64,000 nucleotides of DNA, taken from NCBI GenBank assembly GCA_031430575.1, contig JANPBT010000073.1:1-64000 (forward strand), in the 5' to 3' direction. The number at the start of each line of letters is the position of its first letter. The stretch's first letter is position 1. Made by a program: the position numbers and the translations under genes. A model generated the notes under the pieces. The model searched no databases. It saw only the letters and a program-made list of their open reading frames with translations, and was not told the origin of the DNA. Below are positions 42,275 through 50,220 of this stretch, in pieces. The DNA comes from JANMDS01 sp031430575. Its GTDB lineage: Bacteria > Pseudomonadota > Gammaproteobacteria > Burkholderiales > Casimicrobiaceae.

Positions 42275-43063
42275 ATGAATTCCGCGACCGTGACCCGTGC
42301 TGATTTCTTTCGCCCCTCGATGGCCAAGCGCATCGGCACGCTTGCGCTTTTCGTTTATGTCATCTATGCCTTCGCGACGATGGGACTTTCCGGCGAGCGC
42401 TTTGCCAAAGGCTTGGGTTATGGTGCGCGCTTTCTGGCGGGGTTCATCCCACCCAATTTCACGCAATCTGACATCTTGCCGGGGTTACTCGAGTCTTTGC
42501 AGATTGCGCTGCTCTCTTCGCTCATCGGTACGCTGCTTGCGATTCCCGTCGCTGTGCTTGCAGCCCGAAATTTAATGCCTGCCGCAGTCAGCTGGTGCGC
42601 GCGCTTAGTGATTATTTTTTGCCGATCTTTTCATCCGGTTATCATCGCCATCATCGCGGTTAAAGCCGTTGGCTTCGGCGCATTGGCCGGAATCATCGCG
42701 CTCACTTTTTCCAGCGTCGGCTTCGTTGGCAAATTGCTTGCTGAAGCGATTGAGGAAATTTCGCTGAAGCAAATTGAAGCGGTGCGCGCGACCGGTGCGT
42801 CTTTTATGAATACGATTATTTACGGCGTGGTGCCGCAAGTGATGAATCGATTTATTGGCTTCGTTGCTTATGAGACTGATTCTAATTTGCGCAATTCGAC
42901 GATGGTCGGCGTGGTCGGTGCCGGCGGGATCGGCGGCACGCTCTTTTCTGCATTTCAACGCTTTGATTATGATTTTGTCGCGGGAATTATTTTGTGCATC
43001 ATCGGCTTGGTGATGATCGGCGAATTTTTGCAATCGTGGGTGAAGAAAGCGTTTCATGGATGA
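42275..43063 (+). CDS. phnE: Phosphonate-type ABC transporter permease PhnE (first)
   Basis: A 262-residue inner-membrane permease with about six hydrophobic segments. The coupling (EAA-like) loop reads AEAIEEISLKQIEAVRATGASF and the C-terminal GVVGAGGIGGTLFSAFQRFDYD is typical for PhnE. It pairs with the second PhnE, whose start overlaps its end by 8 bp. Two unequal PhnE subunits in a row are common for this transporter class. Confidence 0.93.
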   Translation: MNSATVTRADFFRPSMAKRIGTLALFVYVIYAFATMGLSGERFAKGLGYGARFLAGFIPPNFTQSDILPGLLESLQIALLSSLIGTLLAIPVAVLAARNLMPAAVSWCARLVIIFCRSFHPVIIAIIAVKAVGFGALAGIIALTFSSVGFVGKLLAEAIEEISLKQIEAVRATGASFMNTIIYGVVPQVMNRFIGFVAYETDSNLRNSTMVGVVGAGGIGGTLFSAFQRFDYDFVAGIILCIIGLVMIGEFLQSWVKKAFHG

Positions 43064-43877
43064 TGCGCGAATGAACTCCGCTACGCAGGAATTGCAGCGC
43101 TGGGTGCGCTTTACGCCGCAGCAGCGCCTTGGTCGCTTTGGCGTCTATCTCGGCGTTGTCGCGGCTATTTTGTGGGCTCTCAAAACCATCGAGATCATCC
43201 CAGAATTTCTCTATGATGCGCCAGAGCAAGTCGTTGATATGGGCAAGCGCATGTGGCCCATCGATTGGGCACATTTCTGGCCCGTAGTCTGGCCTGCGTT
43301 AGTTGAGACGATGCACATCGCCGCACTTGCCACTTTGCTCGGCTTATGCATGGGCATTCCGGTTGGTTTTTTAGCCGCGCGAAACGCGACGCCCATTCCT
43401 TGGGTCAATGCCATTGCCCGTTTTATTTTGGTGGCGACGCGCTCGATTTCTACGTTGATCTGGGCGCTTTTTTTTGTCGCCATGTTCGGCCCCGGCGCGC
43501 TGGCTGGCGCGCTGGCCATCGCGTTTCATTCGATTGGATTTATCGGCAAGATGTTTAGCGAGGGTGTAGAAGAATCTAATCGCGGCAGCATCGAGGCTTT
43601 GCAAGCGGCGGGTGCCACGCGTATGCAGCAGATCGTCATGGGCTACTGGCCGCAAGTGCAGCCCACTTTTTGGTCTGTTGCGCTGTTTCGGTGGGATATT
43701 AACGTGCGCGAATCTGCAGTGCTCGGCTTGGTCGGTGCCGGTGGCATCGGTATGGCGTTGAATGCTGCGATTGATCTGATTCAATGGGATCGGGTTGCCC
43801 TGATTCTCTTTACGATTTTTTGTATCGTGATCGTGATTGAAGCGATTGTTACGCAGATTCGCAAGCGTGTGATTTGA
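43056..43877 (+). CDS. phnE: Phosphonate-type ABC transporter permease PhnE (second)
   Basis: A 273-residue permease related to the preceding one: SEGVEESNRGSIEALQAAG is the coupling loop and LGLVGAGGIGMALNAAIDLI the C-terminal motif. The start at 43056 overlaps the first phnE; a Met five codons later is an alternative. The stop overlaps the following hydrolase ATG by one base (TGATG), so the hydrolase is part of the operon. No C-P lyase, phosphonatase or phosphite dehydrogenase gene is nearby. Confidence 0.93.
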   Translation: MDDARMNSATQELQRWVRFTPQQRLGRFGVYLGVVAAILWALKTIEIIPEFLYDAPEQVVDMGKRMWPIDWAHFWPVVWPALVETMHIAALATLLGLCMGIPVGFLAARNATPIPWVNAIARFILVATRSISTLIWALFFVAMFGPGALAGALAIAFHSIGFIGKMFSEGVEESNRGSIEALQAAGATRMQQIVMGYWPQVQPTFWSVALFRWDINVRESAVLGLVGAGGIGMALNAAIDLIQWDRVALILFTIFCIVIVIEAIVTQIRKRVI

Positions 43878-44785
43878 TGTTTAGAGCGCTAATCTCGCTC
43901 GGACTTGTCGTCGCAGCCTTGACCGGCTGCGCGTCTGCGCCACCTGCGCAACGCTCGGAAATAGGCAAATCTGCGCCGCAGGTATTCGTGAAATCTGGGC
44001 AATCAATCGTCGATTTCGAGGGTGACGGCGTGCGCTTGCGGGGGCATTTGCAAATACCTGCGGCGCAGATTTCGCAAGCGAAGCGACCCGCGATTGTTTT
44101 TATGCATGGCTGCGGCGGCGTTGGTGCAAATGGGAAACCCAATGCCCGTCATCAAGCGGCGCTCGATTGGGCGGTCGCGCAGGGCTACATCGCGCTACTC
44201 CCAGATAGCCTTGGCCCGCGCGGTGAGCGCGAGTTGTGCACGCAAAAATTTTCTCAACGTAAAGTGCAGCAAAGCCATCGCGTATCAGATGCCTACGCTG
44301 CGCTAGCCTACCTTGCTACGCGTGGAGATGTGGATGCATCCCGCGTCGCGCTCTGGGGGTGGTCGCATGGTGGCTCAACCGTGCTGACCGCGATGCGCTC
44401 CACTTCACCCGCAGCGATGGCGACGAGATTTGCTGCAAGCATCGCGTTTTATCCCGGATGCAGCGCTTTCGAGCGAGACGCAATGCGCTACACGCCACGC
44501 GCACCGCTGCACATTTTTATCGGCGAAGCGGACGACTGGACACCGGCCGCGCCTTGCATTAGCTTCGCGCAAGCGCAGCAAAAAGAGGGTAAGCCCGTCA
44601 CGCTCACGCTCTACCCTGGCGCGTATCACGATTTCGATAATCCAGCGCCTGATTTTAAGAAGCGGGTGCGCACCGAAGTGCCCAACGGCGTGAACCCAGG
44701 TAAAGGCGTGACGGTCGGGCCCGATCCCGTTGCACGAGACGACGCAATGCAAAAGGCTGCAGTTTTTTTACAAAAGCATTTGTAG
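43877..44785 (+). CDS. Dienelactone-hydrolase-type alpha/beta hydrolase lipoprotein
   Basis: A 302-residue lipoprotein (lipobox LTGC after a short signal). The hydrolase has VFMHGCGGVG (oxyanion loop), nucleophile motif GWSHGGST, acid region GEADDWTP and catalytic His in GAYHDFDNP. This fits the dienelactone hydrolase family, but the substrate is unknown. It is the last gene of the phn transport operon by one-base overlap. Two dispersed repeats in opposite orientation lie near the start (SAPQV and IPAAQI), separated by 66 bp, so the mRNA could fold a 20-bp stem within the coding region. Confidence 0.88.
   Translation: MFRALISLGLVVAALTGCASAPPAQRSEIGKSAPQVFVKSGQSIVDFEGDGVRLRGHLQIPAAQISQAKRPAIVFMHGCGGVGANGKPNARHQAALDWAVAQGYIALLPDSLGPRGERELCTQKFSQRKVQQSHRVSDAYAALAYLATRGDVDASRVALWGWSHGGSTVLTAMRSTSPAAMATRFAASIAFYPGCSAFERDAMRYTPRAPLHIFIGEADDWTPAAPCISFAQAQQKEGKPVTLTLYPGAYHDFDNPAPDFKKRVRTEVPNGVNPGKGVTVGPDPVARDDAMQKAAVFLQKHL
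43968..43986 (+). repeat. Dispersed 14-bp repeat, full form, inside hydrolase gene
   Basis: AATCTGCGCCGCAGGTATT; read as SAPQV. Confidence 0.95.
44053..44071 (-). repeat. Dispersed 14-bp repeat, full form, inside hydrolase gene
   Basis: AATACCTGCGGCGCAGATT; read as IPAAQI. Inverted relative to the copy at 43968. Confidence 0.95.
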
Positions 44786-45046
44786 ATTTAGCTTCGTTTT
44801 TGTGACCTAATTTGTCCGTAAAAACGCTCGCTAAATTGCGACAAAAACAAACCAATATTTATCTGAGATAGTTAGACTTGATATTCGGTTTTGTTTCAAA
44901 CGTATGCACTTGGGACAAACCCTAAACGCAGTGCATTTCGTTTCATATTTCGAGGATGCGATGTCTGCGCCCGAATATTTCGAGCGTAATCTCACATTTC
45001 GCTGACGCTCAAGCGTTCATCAAAAATTATTTGAGGGAATATTGAA

Positions 45047-46312
45047 ATGAAGCTGAAATACTCTTTGAGTTCGACTGCATTTGGGTTGCTAGCCGCATCA
45101 ATCGCAACCAGTGCTCTGGCACAAACGCCGATCGAAAAAATGAAGCAGATGCGGGTTGCGACGACGGATTTAAATATTCCGACGATTCCGCAATCTGGAG
45201 TAAACGCCAACGCAATCAAGGAAAATCTTAAGAAGGTCAACCTGCCCCCTGGCTTCAAGATCGATCTCTACGCGATCGTGCCTGATGCGCGACATATGGC
45301 CGTTGCGCCTTCGACCAATATGCTTTTTGTCGGCACGCGAAAAACCACCGTGTGGGCGGTGACCGATCGTAATAGTGATGGCATTGCCGATGAAGTGAAA
45401 TCATTTGCACCGAGCTTGAAATTCAGCGTGCCCAACGGCGTGTGTTGGACTAAGGATGGTTTCTTGATTGTCGCTGAGCACAATCGCATCATTAATTTCC
45501 CGGCGGCGGAATTTTTCTATGAAGGCCCAGATGTTGCAGTGATTGAAGTCGTGCCGCAGGGCAAGCTGATTCCGGTGGATGATGAATCGTATAACCATGG
45601 CGCGCGCACCTGCCGGGTTGGCAATGACGGTAAGCTCTACGTGACCCTCGGTCAACCGCACAACGTGCAACCGCGCAATTTGATCGACCATTACAACAAA
45701 ATCGGTATCGGCGGCATCGTTCGCATGAATCCGTTTGATGGCTCTGGTCGGGAAGTTTTTGCAACGGGCATTCGTAATTCAGTCGGCATCGAAATCAATC
45801 GTAAAAATGGTGATGTTTGGTTTACAGATAATCAAACCGATGGCATGGGCGATACGATTCCTGCAGGCGAAGTCAATCGCGCGACAAAGGCCGGGCAGTT
45901 CTACGGCTACCCTTGGATTCAAGGTGAGACGCGCATTACCGAGCATGGCTACGACAAAGATCCACTACCCGCGCACACCAAAGCTGAAATTCAAACCGAG
46001 GCGCACGCGGCTGATTTAGGGCTCACGATCTATTCGGGTAAAAAATTCCCAGCGAAGTATCAAGGGGGTTTGCTCTGGGCGCAGCATGGCTCATGGAATC
46101 GCACAACGCCGATCGGTGCGCGGGTGATGTTTGCCCCGATGAATGCAGATGGCTCTGCGGGCAAAGCGGAAGTTTTCGCTGATGGCTGGCTTAACCCTGA
46201 GACCAATCAGTATCGGGGTCGCCCGGTAGATGTGGCTAACATGCCTGACGGCTCGATCTTAGTGTCTGATGATTTTGCTGGCGCAATTTATCGCATTACG
46301 TACGCACCGTAA
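45047..46312 (+). CDS. Sorbosone/glucose-type soluble dehydrogenase (beta-propeller), exported
   Basis: A 421-residue periplasmic protein with a signal peptide ending SALAQ and a GAGGGAA SD. It has the six-bladed propeller signature of the L-sorbosone / PQQ-dependent glucose dehydrogenase family: LPPGFKIDLYA, GTRKTTVWAVTDRNSDGIAD, FATGIRNSVGIE, DVWFTDNQTDGMGD, LWAQHGSWNRTTP and GRPVDVANMPDGSILVSDD. Members oxidise sugars or aldehydes and pass electrons to cytochrome c; a c-type cytochrome is encoded next. PQQ dependence is likely but not proven. A terminator lies between the two genes. Confidence 0.88.
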   Translation: MKLKYSLSSTAFGLLAASIATSALAQTPIEKMKQMRVATTDLNIPTIPQSGVNANAIKENLKKVNLPPGFKIDLYAIVPDARHMAVAPSTNMLFVGTRKTTVWAVTDRNSDGIADEVKSFAPSLKFSVPNGVCWTKDGFLIVAEHNRIINFPAAEFFYEGPDVAVIEVVPQGKLIPVDDESYNHGARTCRVGNDGKLYVTLGQPHNVQPRNLIDHYNKIGIGGIVRMNPFDGSGREVFATGIRNSVGIEINRKNGDVWFTDNQTDGMGDTIPAGEVNRATKAGQFYGYPWIQGETRITEHGYDKDPLPAHTKAEIQTEAHAADLGLTIYSGKKFPAKYQGGLLWAQHGSWNRTTPIGARVMFAPMNADGSAGKAEVFADGWLNPETNQYRGRPVDVANMPDGSILVSDDFAGAIYRITYAP

Positions 46313-46331
46313 GTCGCTATTTTTTACGATG

Positions 46332-46360
46332 AAAAAGGGGACGGGTTGTCCCCTTTTTTT
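46332..46360 (+). terminator. Rho-independent terminator after the sorbosone-type dehydrogenase gene
   Basis: GGGGAC (46337-46342) pairs with GTCCCC (46348-46353) around GGGTT, with flanking A5 and T7 runs. It lies before the cytochrome gene and may let only part of the transcription through. Confidence 0.9.
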
Positions 46361-46392
46361 AAAATCATATTAAATTGATTTGGAGCCTGCAC

Positions 46393-46731
46393 ATGAAGTG
46401 CGATCAAAAAATGTGGAAGCCAGTCGTTGTTGCGATCATCGCCGCAGCGTCGAGCCCAGTCGTGCAAGCGAACCCTGCCGGAAAAACCAAAGCGATTGCA
46501 GCGTGCAATATGTGTCACGGTGAAGCCGGCATCAGCAATTTACCGAATGCGCCTCACCTCGGTGGGCAGCCCGAAATTTATTTGATTGAGCAGTTAAAGG
46601 CGATGCGCAGTGGCAGGCGCCCAAGCGAGACAATGAGTTTTATCGCCAAGCCGCTCACGGATGCTGAGATCAAAGATTTAGCGTCTTGGTATTCATCAAT
46701 GGACATTAAAGTGACAGTGAAGTCGCCTTAG
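46393..46731 (+). CDS. c-type cytochrome, single heme
   Basis: A 112-residue exported cytochrome. The ATG at 46393 has a GGAG SD; an upstream in-frame ATG at 46375 lacks one. After a signal peptide ending VVQA comes the heme motif CNMCH (AIAACNMCHGEAG), and the axial Met is probably in MSFIAKPL. The LASWYSSMDI helix is typical of the C4/class I group. It is the likely electron acceptor of the dehydrogenase encoded just upstream. Confidence 0.9.
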   Translation: MKCDQKMWKPVVVAIIAAASSPVVQANPAGKTKAIAACNMCHGEAGISNLPNAPHLGGQPEIYLIEQLKAMRSGRRPSETMSFIAKPLTDAEIKDLASWYSSMDIKVTVKSP

Positions 46732-46749
46732 CGTTTTTTCGTTCATTTC

Positions 46750-46796
46750 AAATACCTGCGGCGCAGATTGAGGCTCAATCTGCGCCGCAGGTATTT
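46750..46796. terminator. Near-perfect 47-bp palindrome made of two dispersed repeats
   Basis: Copies at 46751-46769 (minus) and 46777-46795 (plus) extend to a perfect 23-bp inverted repeat, 46750-46772 with 46774-46796, with one central base. It lies between the convergent cytochrome and hbd genes and would form a very stable hairpin with a T run on each side, so bidirectional termination is likely. Confidence 0.85.
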
Positions 46797-46818
46797 TGGG
46801 CGCGCGCGCCGCAATCAA

Positions 46819-47670
46819 TTATTCGTAAACGTAAAACCCGCGCTTGGTCTTTCGTCCTAAATAGCCCGCATCCACCATTTCTTTCAGGAGCGGCGCAGGG
46901 CGGTATTTGCTATCTTTGAAATCGTTATAGAAAACTTCCATCACCGAGAGCATGGTATCGAGCCCGACCAAATCGGCTAAGCGCAGCGGGCCGATCGGTT
47001 GATTTGTGCCAAGCATCATGCCGTTATCGATTTCTTCTGCAGAAGCGAGACCTTCTGCGTAAACAAAAATCGCTTCATTGATCATTGGGCACAAAATGCG
47101 GTTGACGACGAATCCTGGTGAATTTTTGACAGCGATCGGTGTTTTACCCAATTTTTCAGCGAGCGATTTTGCGGCGGCCATCGTCGCATCGCTGGTTTGT
47201 AGCCCACGGATCAATTCAACCAATGCCATCAGCGGAACCGGGTTGAAAAAGTGCATGCCGATGAAGTGCTGCGGCTCTTTGACGGCGGCGGCGAGCTTGG
47301 TAATTGAAATTGAAGAGGTGTTTGACGCGATGATCGTGCCGGGTTTGGCAAATTCACTGACCGCTTTCAAAATTTTGATTTTGAGATCTGGATTTTCGGT
47401 TGCGGCTTCAATGACTAAATCGGCCTGCGCAACTTCTTCTGGCTTGACGGTGGTCTTGATACGCGCCATCGCGGTTTCTTTGTCGGCGATCGTGCACTTC
47501 TCTTTTTTAATCAAGCGATCAATCGAGCCGCTGATCGCCGCGAGGCCGCGCGCGAGCGCAGCTTCGTTAATGTCTTGCATGATGACGTTAAGGCCGCTGA
47601 CTGCGCAGGTTTGCGCGATGCCATTGCCCATGAGGCCAGCACCGATGATGCCGATGGTTTGAATATTCAT
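46819..47670 (-). CDS. hbd: 3-hydroxybutyryl-CoA dehydrogenase
   Basis: Oxidises or forms 3-hydroxybutyryl-CoA with NAD(P)H, in butanoate and PHB metabolism. The 283-residue protein has the NAD site IGIIGAGLMGNGIAQTCA, the ASNTSSISITKLA motif, catalytic His in IGMHFFNPVPLMALVE and Glu in that stretch, then PGFVVNRILCPMINEAIFVY. The C-terminal domain contains GTNQPIGPLRLADLVGLD. It is transcribed alone and converges on the cytochrome gene. Confidence 0.95.
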   Translation of the reverse strand: MNIQTIGIIGAGLMGNGIAQTCAVSGLNVIMQDINEAALARGLAAISGSIDRLIKKEKCTIADKETAMARIKTTVKPEEVAQADLVIEAATENPDLKIKILKAVSEFAKPGTIIASNTSSISITKLAAAVKEPQHFIGMHFFNPVPLMALVELIRGLQTSDATMAAAKSLAEKLGKTPIAVKNSPGFVVNRILCPMINEAIFVYAEGLASAEEIDNGMMLGTNQPIGPLRLADLVGLDTMLSVMEVFYNDFKDSKYRPAPLLKEMVDAGYLGRKTKRGFYVYE

Positions 47671-47709
47671 TTTTAAGGATCGCTAAACGTGCACTATTGA
47701 GCACTGAGT

Positions 47710-48549
47710 TTAGGTCAGGATGCGAAATTTCCGAAGCGTCTGCAGGAGATCGTCTTGCGCCAGCGGTTTGGTTAAGTAGCCATCGCAGCCAACCATCTTG
47801 CCCCGAATCTTATCAATCGTGCCGCCGCGACTGGTGAGCATAATCACCTTCGTCAGGGCATTATTGACATTTGAGCGTCGTCGCTTTATCGCCCGGCAGA
47901 CTGCATAGCCGTCCATATCCGGCATCATCACGTCTAAGAAGATCATTTGGTAATTGAAACTGCCAAGCTTCGCGAGGCAATCTTCACCGGAGCGCGCCTC
48001 GTGCGCGACGATGCTCAATTTGCGCAGCCGTGCCGAGAGCGCAAGGGCTGCGAGATCGCTATCGTCGACGATCAGCACCTCAGCAGCTTGCGGTGCATTT
48101 GCCCGCACAGCGAGTTGATTCATGGCCTGCTCGGATTGCGCTGACGGGGCCAAAGCCATATCAGCGGTCACTGGATTAAACGCAGCAATCGGAATTTGCT
48201 CATGGCTAAATTCTGTCATTGGATTTGCCACGGGCATGGGCTCGATCAGCGCTTTACGCAGCGCGCCGATGAGCTCCATAACCCGCACCGGGCGGGTGCA
48301 GACGGGCAGCCCGCTGCCGTAGCCGTCGCCGCCAACAATCATTGCTTTTTGGGCACGTCGCATTTTCAGAAAAAAGCGAACGATCGGTTTTGTATCGCCG
48401 TTGATGATCACTAAATTGGCGTTGGCAATATCGTCGTTTATCGTATGCTTTGGCACGCTTGGGCCAGCCAAGCGCAAGATTTTTCCAAGCGCGATTTGCT
48501 CGTGCGTAGGAAATCCTAAAAAAGCGATCGAGATATCAACTGCCTGCAT
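47710..48549 (-). CDS. Response regulator with C-terminal receiver domain
   Basis: A 279-residue protein. Residues about 155-279 form a CheY-like receiver (EVLIVDDSDLAALALSARL, phospho-acceptor Asp in IFLDVMMPDMDGY, MLTSRGG and YLTKPLAQDD with the conserved Lys). Residues 1-110 form a separate alpha/beta domain that resembles a degenerate receiver without the acidic pair. There is no DNA-binding output domain, so it probably acts through protein contacts, as PilG or CheY types do. No kinase is adjacent. Confidence 0.85.
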   Translation of the reverse strand: MQAVDISIAFLGFPTHEQIALGKILRLAGPSVPKHTINDDIANANLVIINGDTKPIVRFFLKMRRAQKAMIVGGDGYGSGLPVCTRPVRVMELIGALRKALIEPMPVANPMTEFSHEQIPIAAFNPVTADMALAPSAQSEQAMNQLAVRANAPQAAEVLIVDDSDLAALALSARLRKLSIVAHEARSGEDCLAKLGSFNYQMIFLDVMMPDMDGYAVCRAIKRRRSNVNNALTKVIMLTSRGGTIDKIRGKMVGCDGYLTKPLAQDDLLQTLRKFRILT

Positions 48550-48673
48550 GCGAAGTGGCGATTACGAGCTATACGTTTAAGATACGATTTTGGCATATTT
48601 GCCGTAGTTTTCATGACAAAAGCGTTTTTAAGTCTCAATCTAATCGCAGCGATACGACAAATCTCACCCAGAT

Positions 48674-49231
48674 TTAGATTAATCCGCGTCGGTGCGCGAG
48701 TAGCGCACCAGTTACCGTCTTGCCGTCGGTGATATCGCCACGGTCAATTAAATCTAATAACTGCGCCGCAGGTATGCGCTCGAGCGATAGAAATTCGCCT
48801 TCGTCGAGCTTTTGTGCGCCCGAAGTCAGACCCCGCGCAATGAAAAAAGCGATGAATTCTGTGGAGTAGGCGATCAGTGGATGATGCAAGTGAAATTGCG
48901 TCCAGTGCGCGGCGCTGTAGCCGGTCTCTTCTTCGAGTTCGCGTTTCGCCGCTGTTAGCACTTGCTCACCTTGATCAAGCTTGCCAGCTGGAAACTCGAT
49001 CATAATCTTTTCCATCGGGTAGCGAAATTGCCGCTCAATGAGCACATCACCGTTGTCAAAGACGGGGATTATCATCACCGCGCCCGGATGGACAACAAAC
49101 TCCCGAGTTGCCTCACCGCCGTCTGGCAACCTGACACGATCACGGCGGATATGCAAAAGTGATCCATCGAATACATTTTCGCGCGTAAGCGTGTGCTCAG
49201 TTAGATCGGTGATCGTCGTTTTTTCAGTCAT
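48674..49231 (-). CDS. nudF: ADP-ribose pyrophosphatase (Nudix)
   Basis: Hydrolyses ADP-ribose to AMP and ribose-5-phosphate. The 185-residue protein has the Nudix box GKLDQGEQVLTAAKRELEEE plus TGY (G-x5-E-x7-RELEEE-x-G). The N-terminal VHPGAVMIIPVFDNGDVLIE and RQFRYPMEK are typical of NudF. A dispersed repeat encodes RIPAAQL in the C-terminal region, in a stretch that varies in length in the family. The start codon lies within another repeat copy that also ends hemF, giving a four-base ATGA overlap. Confidence 0.92.
   Translation of the reverse strand: MTEKTTITDLTEHTLTRENVFDGSLLHIRRDRVRLPDGGEATREFVVHPGAVMIIPVFDNGDVLIERQFRYPMEKIMIEFPAGKLDQGEQVLTAAKRELEEETGYSAAHWTQFHLHHPLIAYSTEFIAFFIARGLTSGAQKLDEGEFLSLERIPAAQLLDLIDRGDITDGKTVTGALLAHRRGLI
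48759..48775 (+). repeat. Dispersed 14-bp repeat inside nudF
   Basis: AACTGCGCCGCAGGTAT; read on the gene strand as IPAAQL. Confidence 0.93.
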
Positions 49232-50211
49232 ACCTGCGGCGCAGATTGGGCTGTTTTTGAGGCAGTTTCAAGGCCAAGCCAGTCGTGTGGCCCTAGAAAA
49301 TCTCGCAGGCGTGATTCGGCAGAGTCTGGTTGCATCGGTGGCTTGTAGCGCCAGCTGACCTGCGTTGGTAGGCTCATCAAAATGCCATCGATATGGCCTT
49401 TGGATTGCAGTCCAAACAACGTGCCTCGGTCGTAAACCAAGTTAAATTCGACATAGCGTCCGCGCCGGTAAGCTTGCCAAAGTTTTTGGGCATTGGTAAA
49501 CGGCATTTTGCGGCGACGATCCAAAATCGGCAGATAGGCGCTCAAAAAATGGGTGCTTACGCTTTGCATCATTGCGAAACCGCGATCAAATCCACCTTCA
49601 TGGAAATCATCATAAAAAATTCCGCCAATGCCACGCGGCTCACTGCGATGCTTAATGAAGAAGTAATCGTCGCACCACTTTTTGTAGCGCGGGTAGTAGG
49701 CAGTATCAAACGGATCGAGCGCGGCCTTGCAACTGCGGTGGAAATGCTCGGCGTCTTCTTGAAAGCCATAGGCGGGCGTGAGATCCATCCCGCCGCCAAA
49801 CCACCAGACGTCATTTTCAGCGCCAGCGCTTGAAATCTGCGCCGCAGGTATCAACGACTTTTCAGCAAAAAACGCACGTAGAAAGCGCACGTTCATGTGC
49901 ACTGTGGGCGCGAAAGGGTTGACCGGATGCATCACCAGCGAAATACCCATCGCTTCAAATGCCCGCCCTGCGAGCTCGGGCCGGTTAGCGGTTGCCGACG
50001 GTGGCAAGGCGCTGCCAAAAACATGCGAAACATTAACCCCTGCGCGGTCCATTAGGCTGGAATCTTCCATCACCATGACCCGGCCGCCGCCGCCTTCCGC
50101 GCGTTTCCAATCATCGATTAAGAAATCGCAATTCGCGCGCGCGGAAATTTCACTGGCAATTTGGCGCTGCAGCCCGTCGAGATAGGCGCGAATCGGCGCG
50201 GTATCGATCAT
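49228..50211 (-). CDS. hemF: Coproporphyrinogen III oxidase, oxygen-dependent
   Basis: Converts coproporphyrinogen III to protoporphyrinogen IX in heme synthesis. 327 residues with MVMEDSSLMDRAGVNVSHVF near the N-terminus, MNVRFLRAFF, WWFGGGMDLTPAYGFQEDA, PRGIGGIFYDD, RRGRYVEFNLVYDRGTLFGL and MSLPTQVSW. Two dispersed repeats are in the gene. One encodes SLIPAAQISSA just before the WWFGGGMDLTP motif. The other encodes the last residues SAPQV and supplies the stop codon, adding a short tail beyond the usual end. The stop overlaps the nudF start. Confidence 0.95.
   Translation of the reverse strand: MIDTAPIRAYLDGLQRQIASEISARANCDFLIDDWKRAEGGGGRVMVMEDSSLMDRAGVNVSHVFGSALPPSATANRPELAGRAFEAMGISLVMHPVNPFAPTVHMNVRFLRAFFAEKSLIPAAQISSAGAENDVWWFGGGMDLTPAYGFQEDAEHFHRSCKAALDPFDTAYYPRYKKWCDDYFFIKHRSEPRGIGGIFYDDFHEGGFDRGFAMMQSVSTHFLSAYLPILDRRRKMPFTNAQKLWQAYRRGRYVEFNLVYDRGTLFGLQSKGHIDGILMSLPTQVSWRYKPPMQPDSAESRLRDFLGPHDWLGLETASKTAQSAPQV
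49230..49247 (-). repeat. Dispersed 14-bp repeat forming the hemF-nudF junction
   Basis: ATACCTGCGGCGCAGATT on plus. On the gene strand it encodes SAPQV of HemF; its final bases supply the TGA stop of hemF and the ATG of nudF. Confidence 0.95.
49834..49851 (+). repeat. Dispersed 14-bp repeat inside hemF
   Basis: AATCTGCGCCGCAGGTAT; read as IPAAQI ahead of the WWFGGGMDLTP motif. Confidence 0.93.
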
Positions 50212-50220
50212 CCTCAGTGG

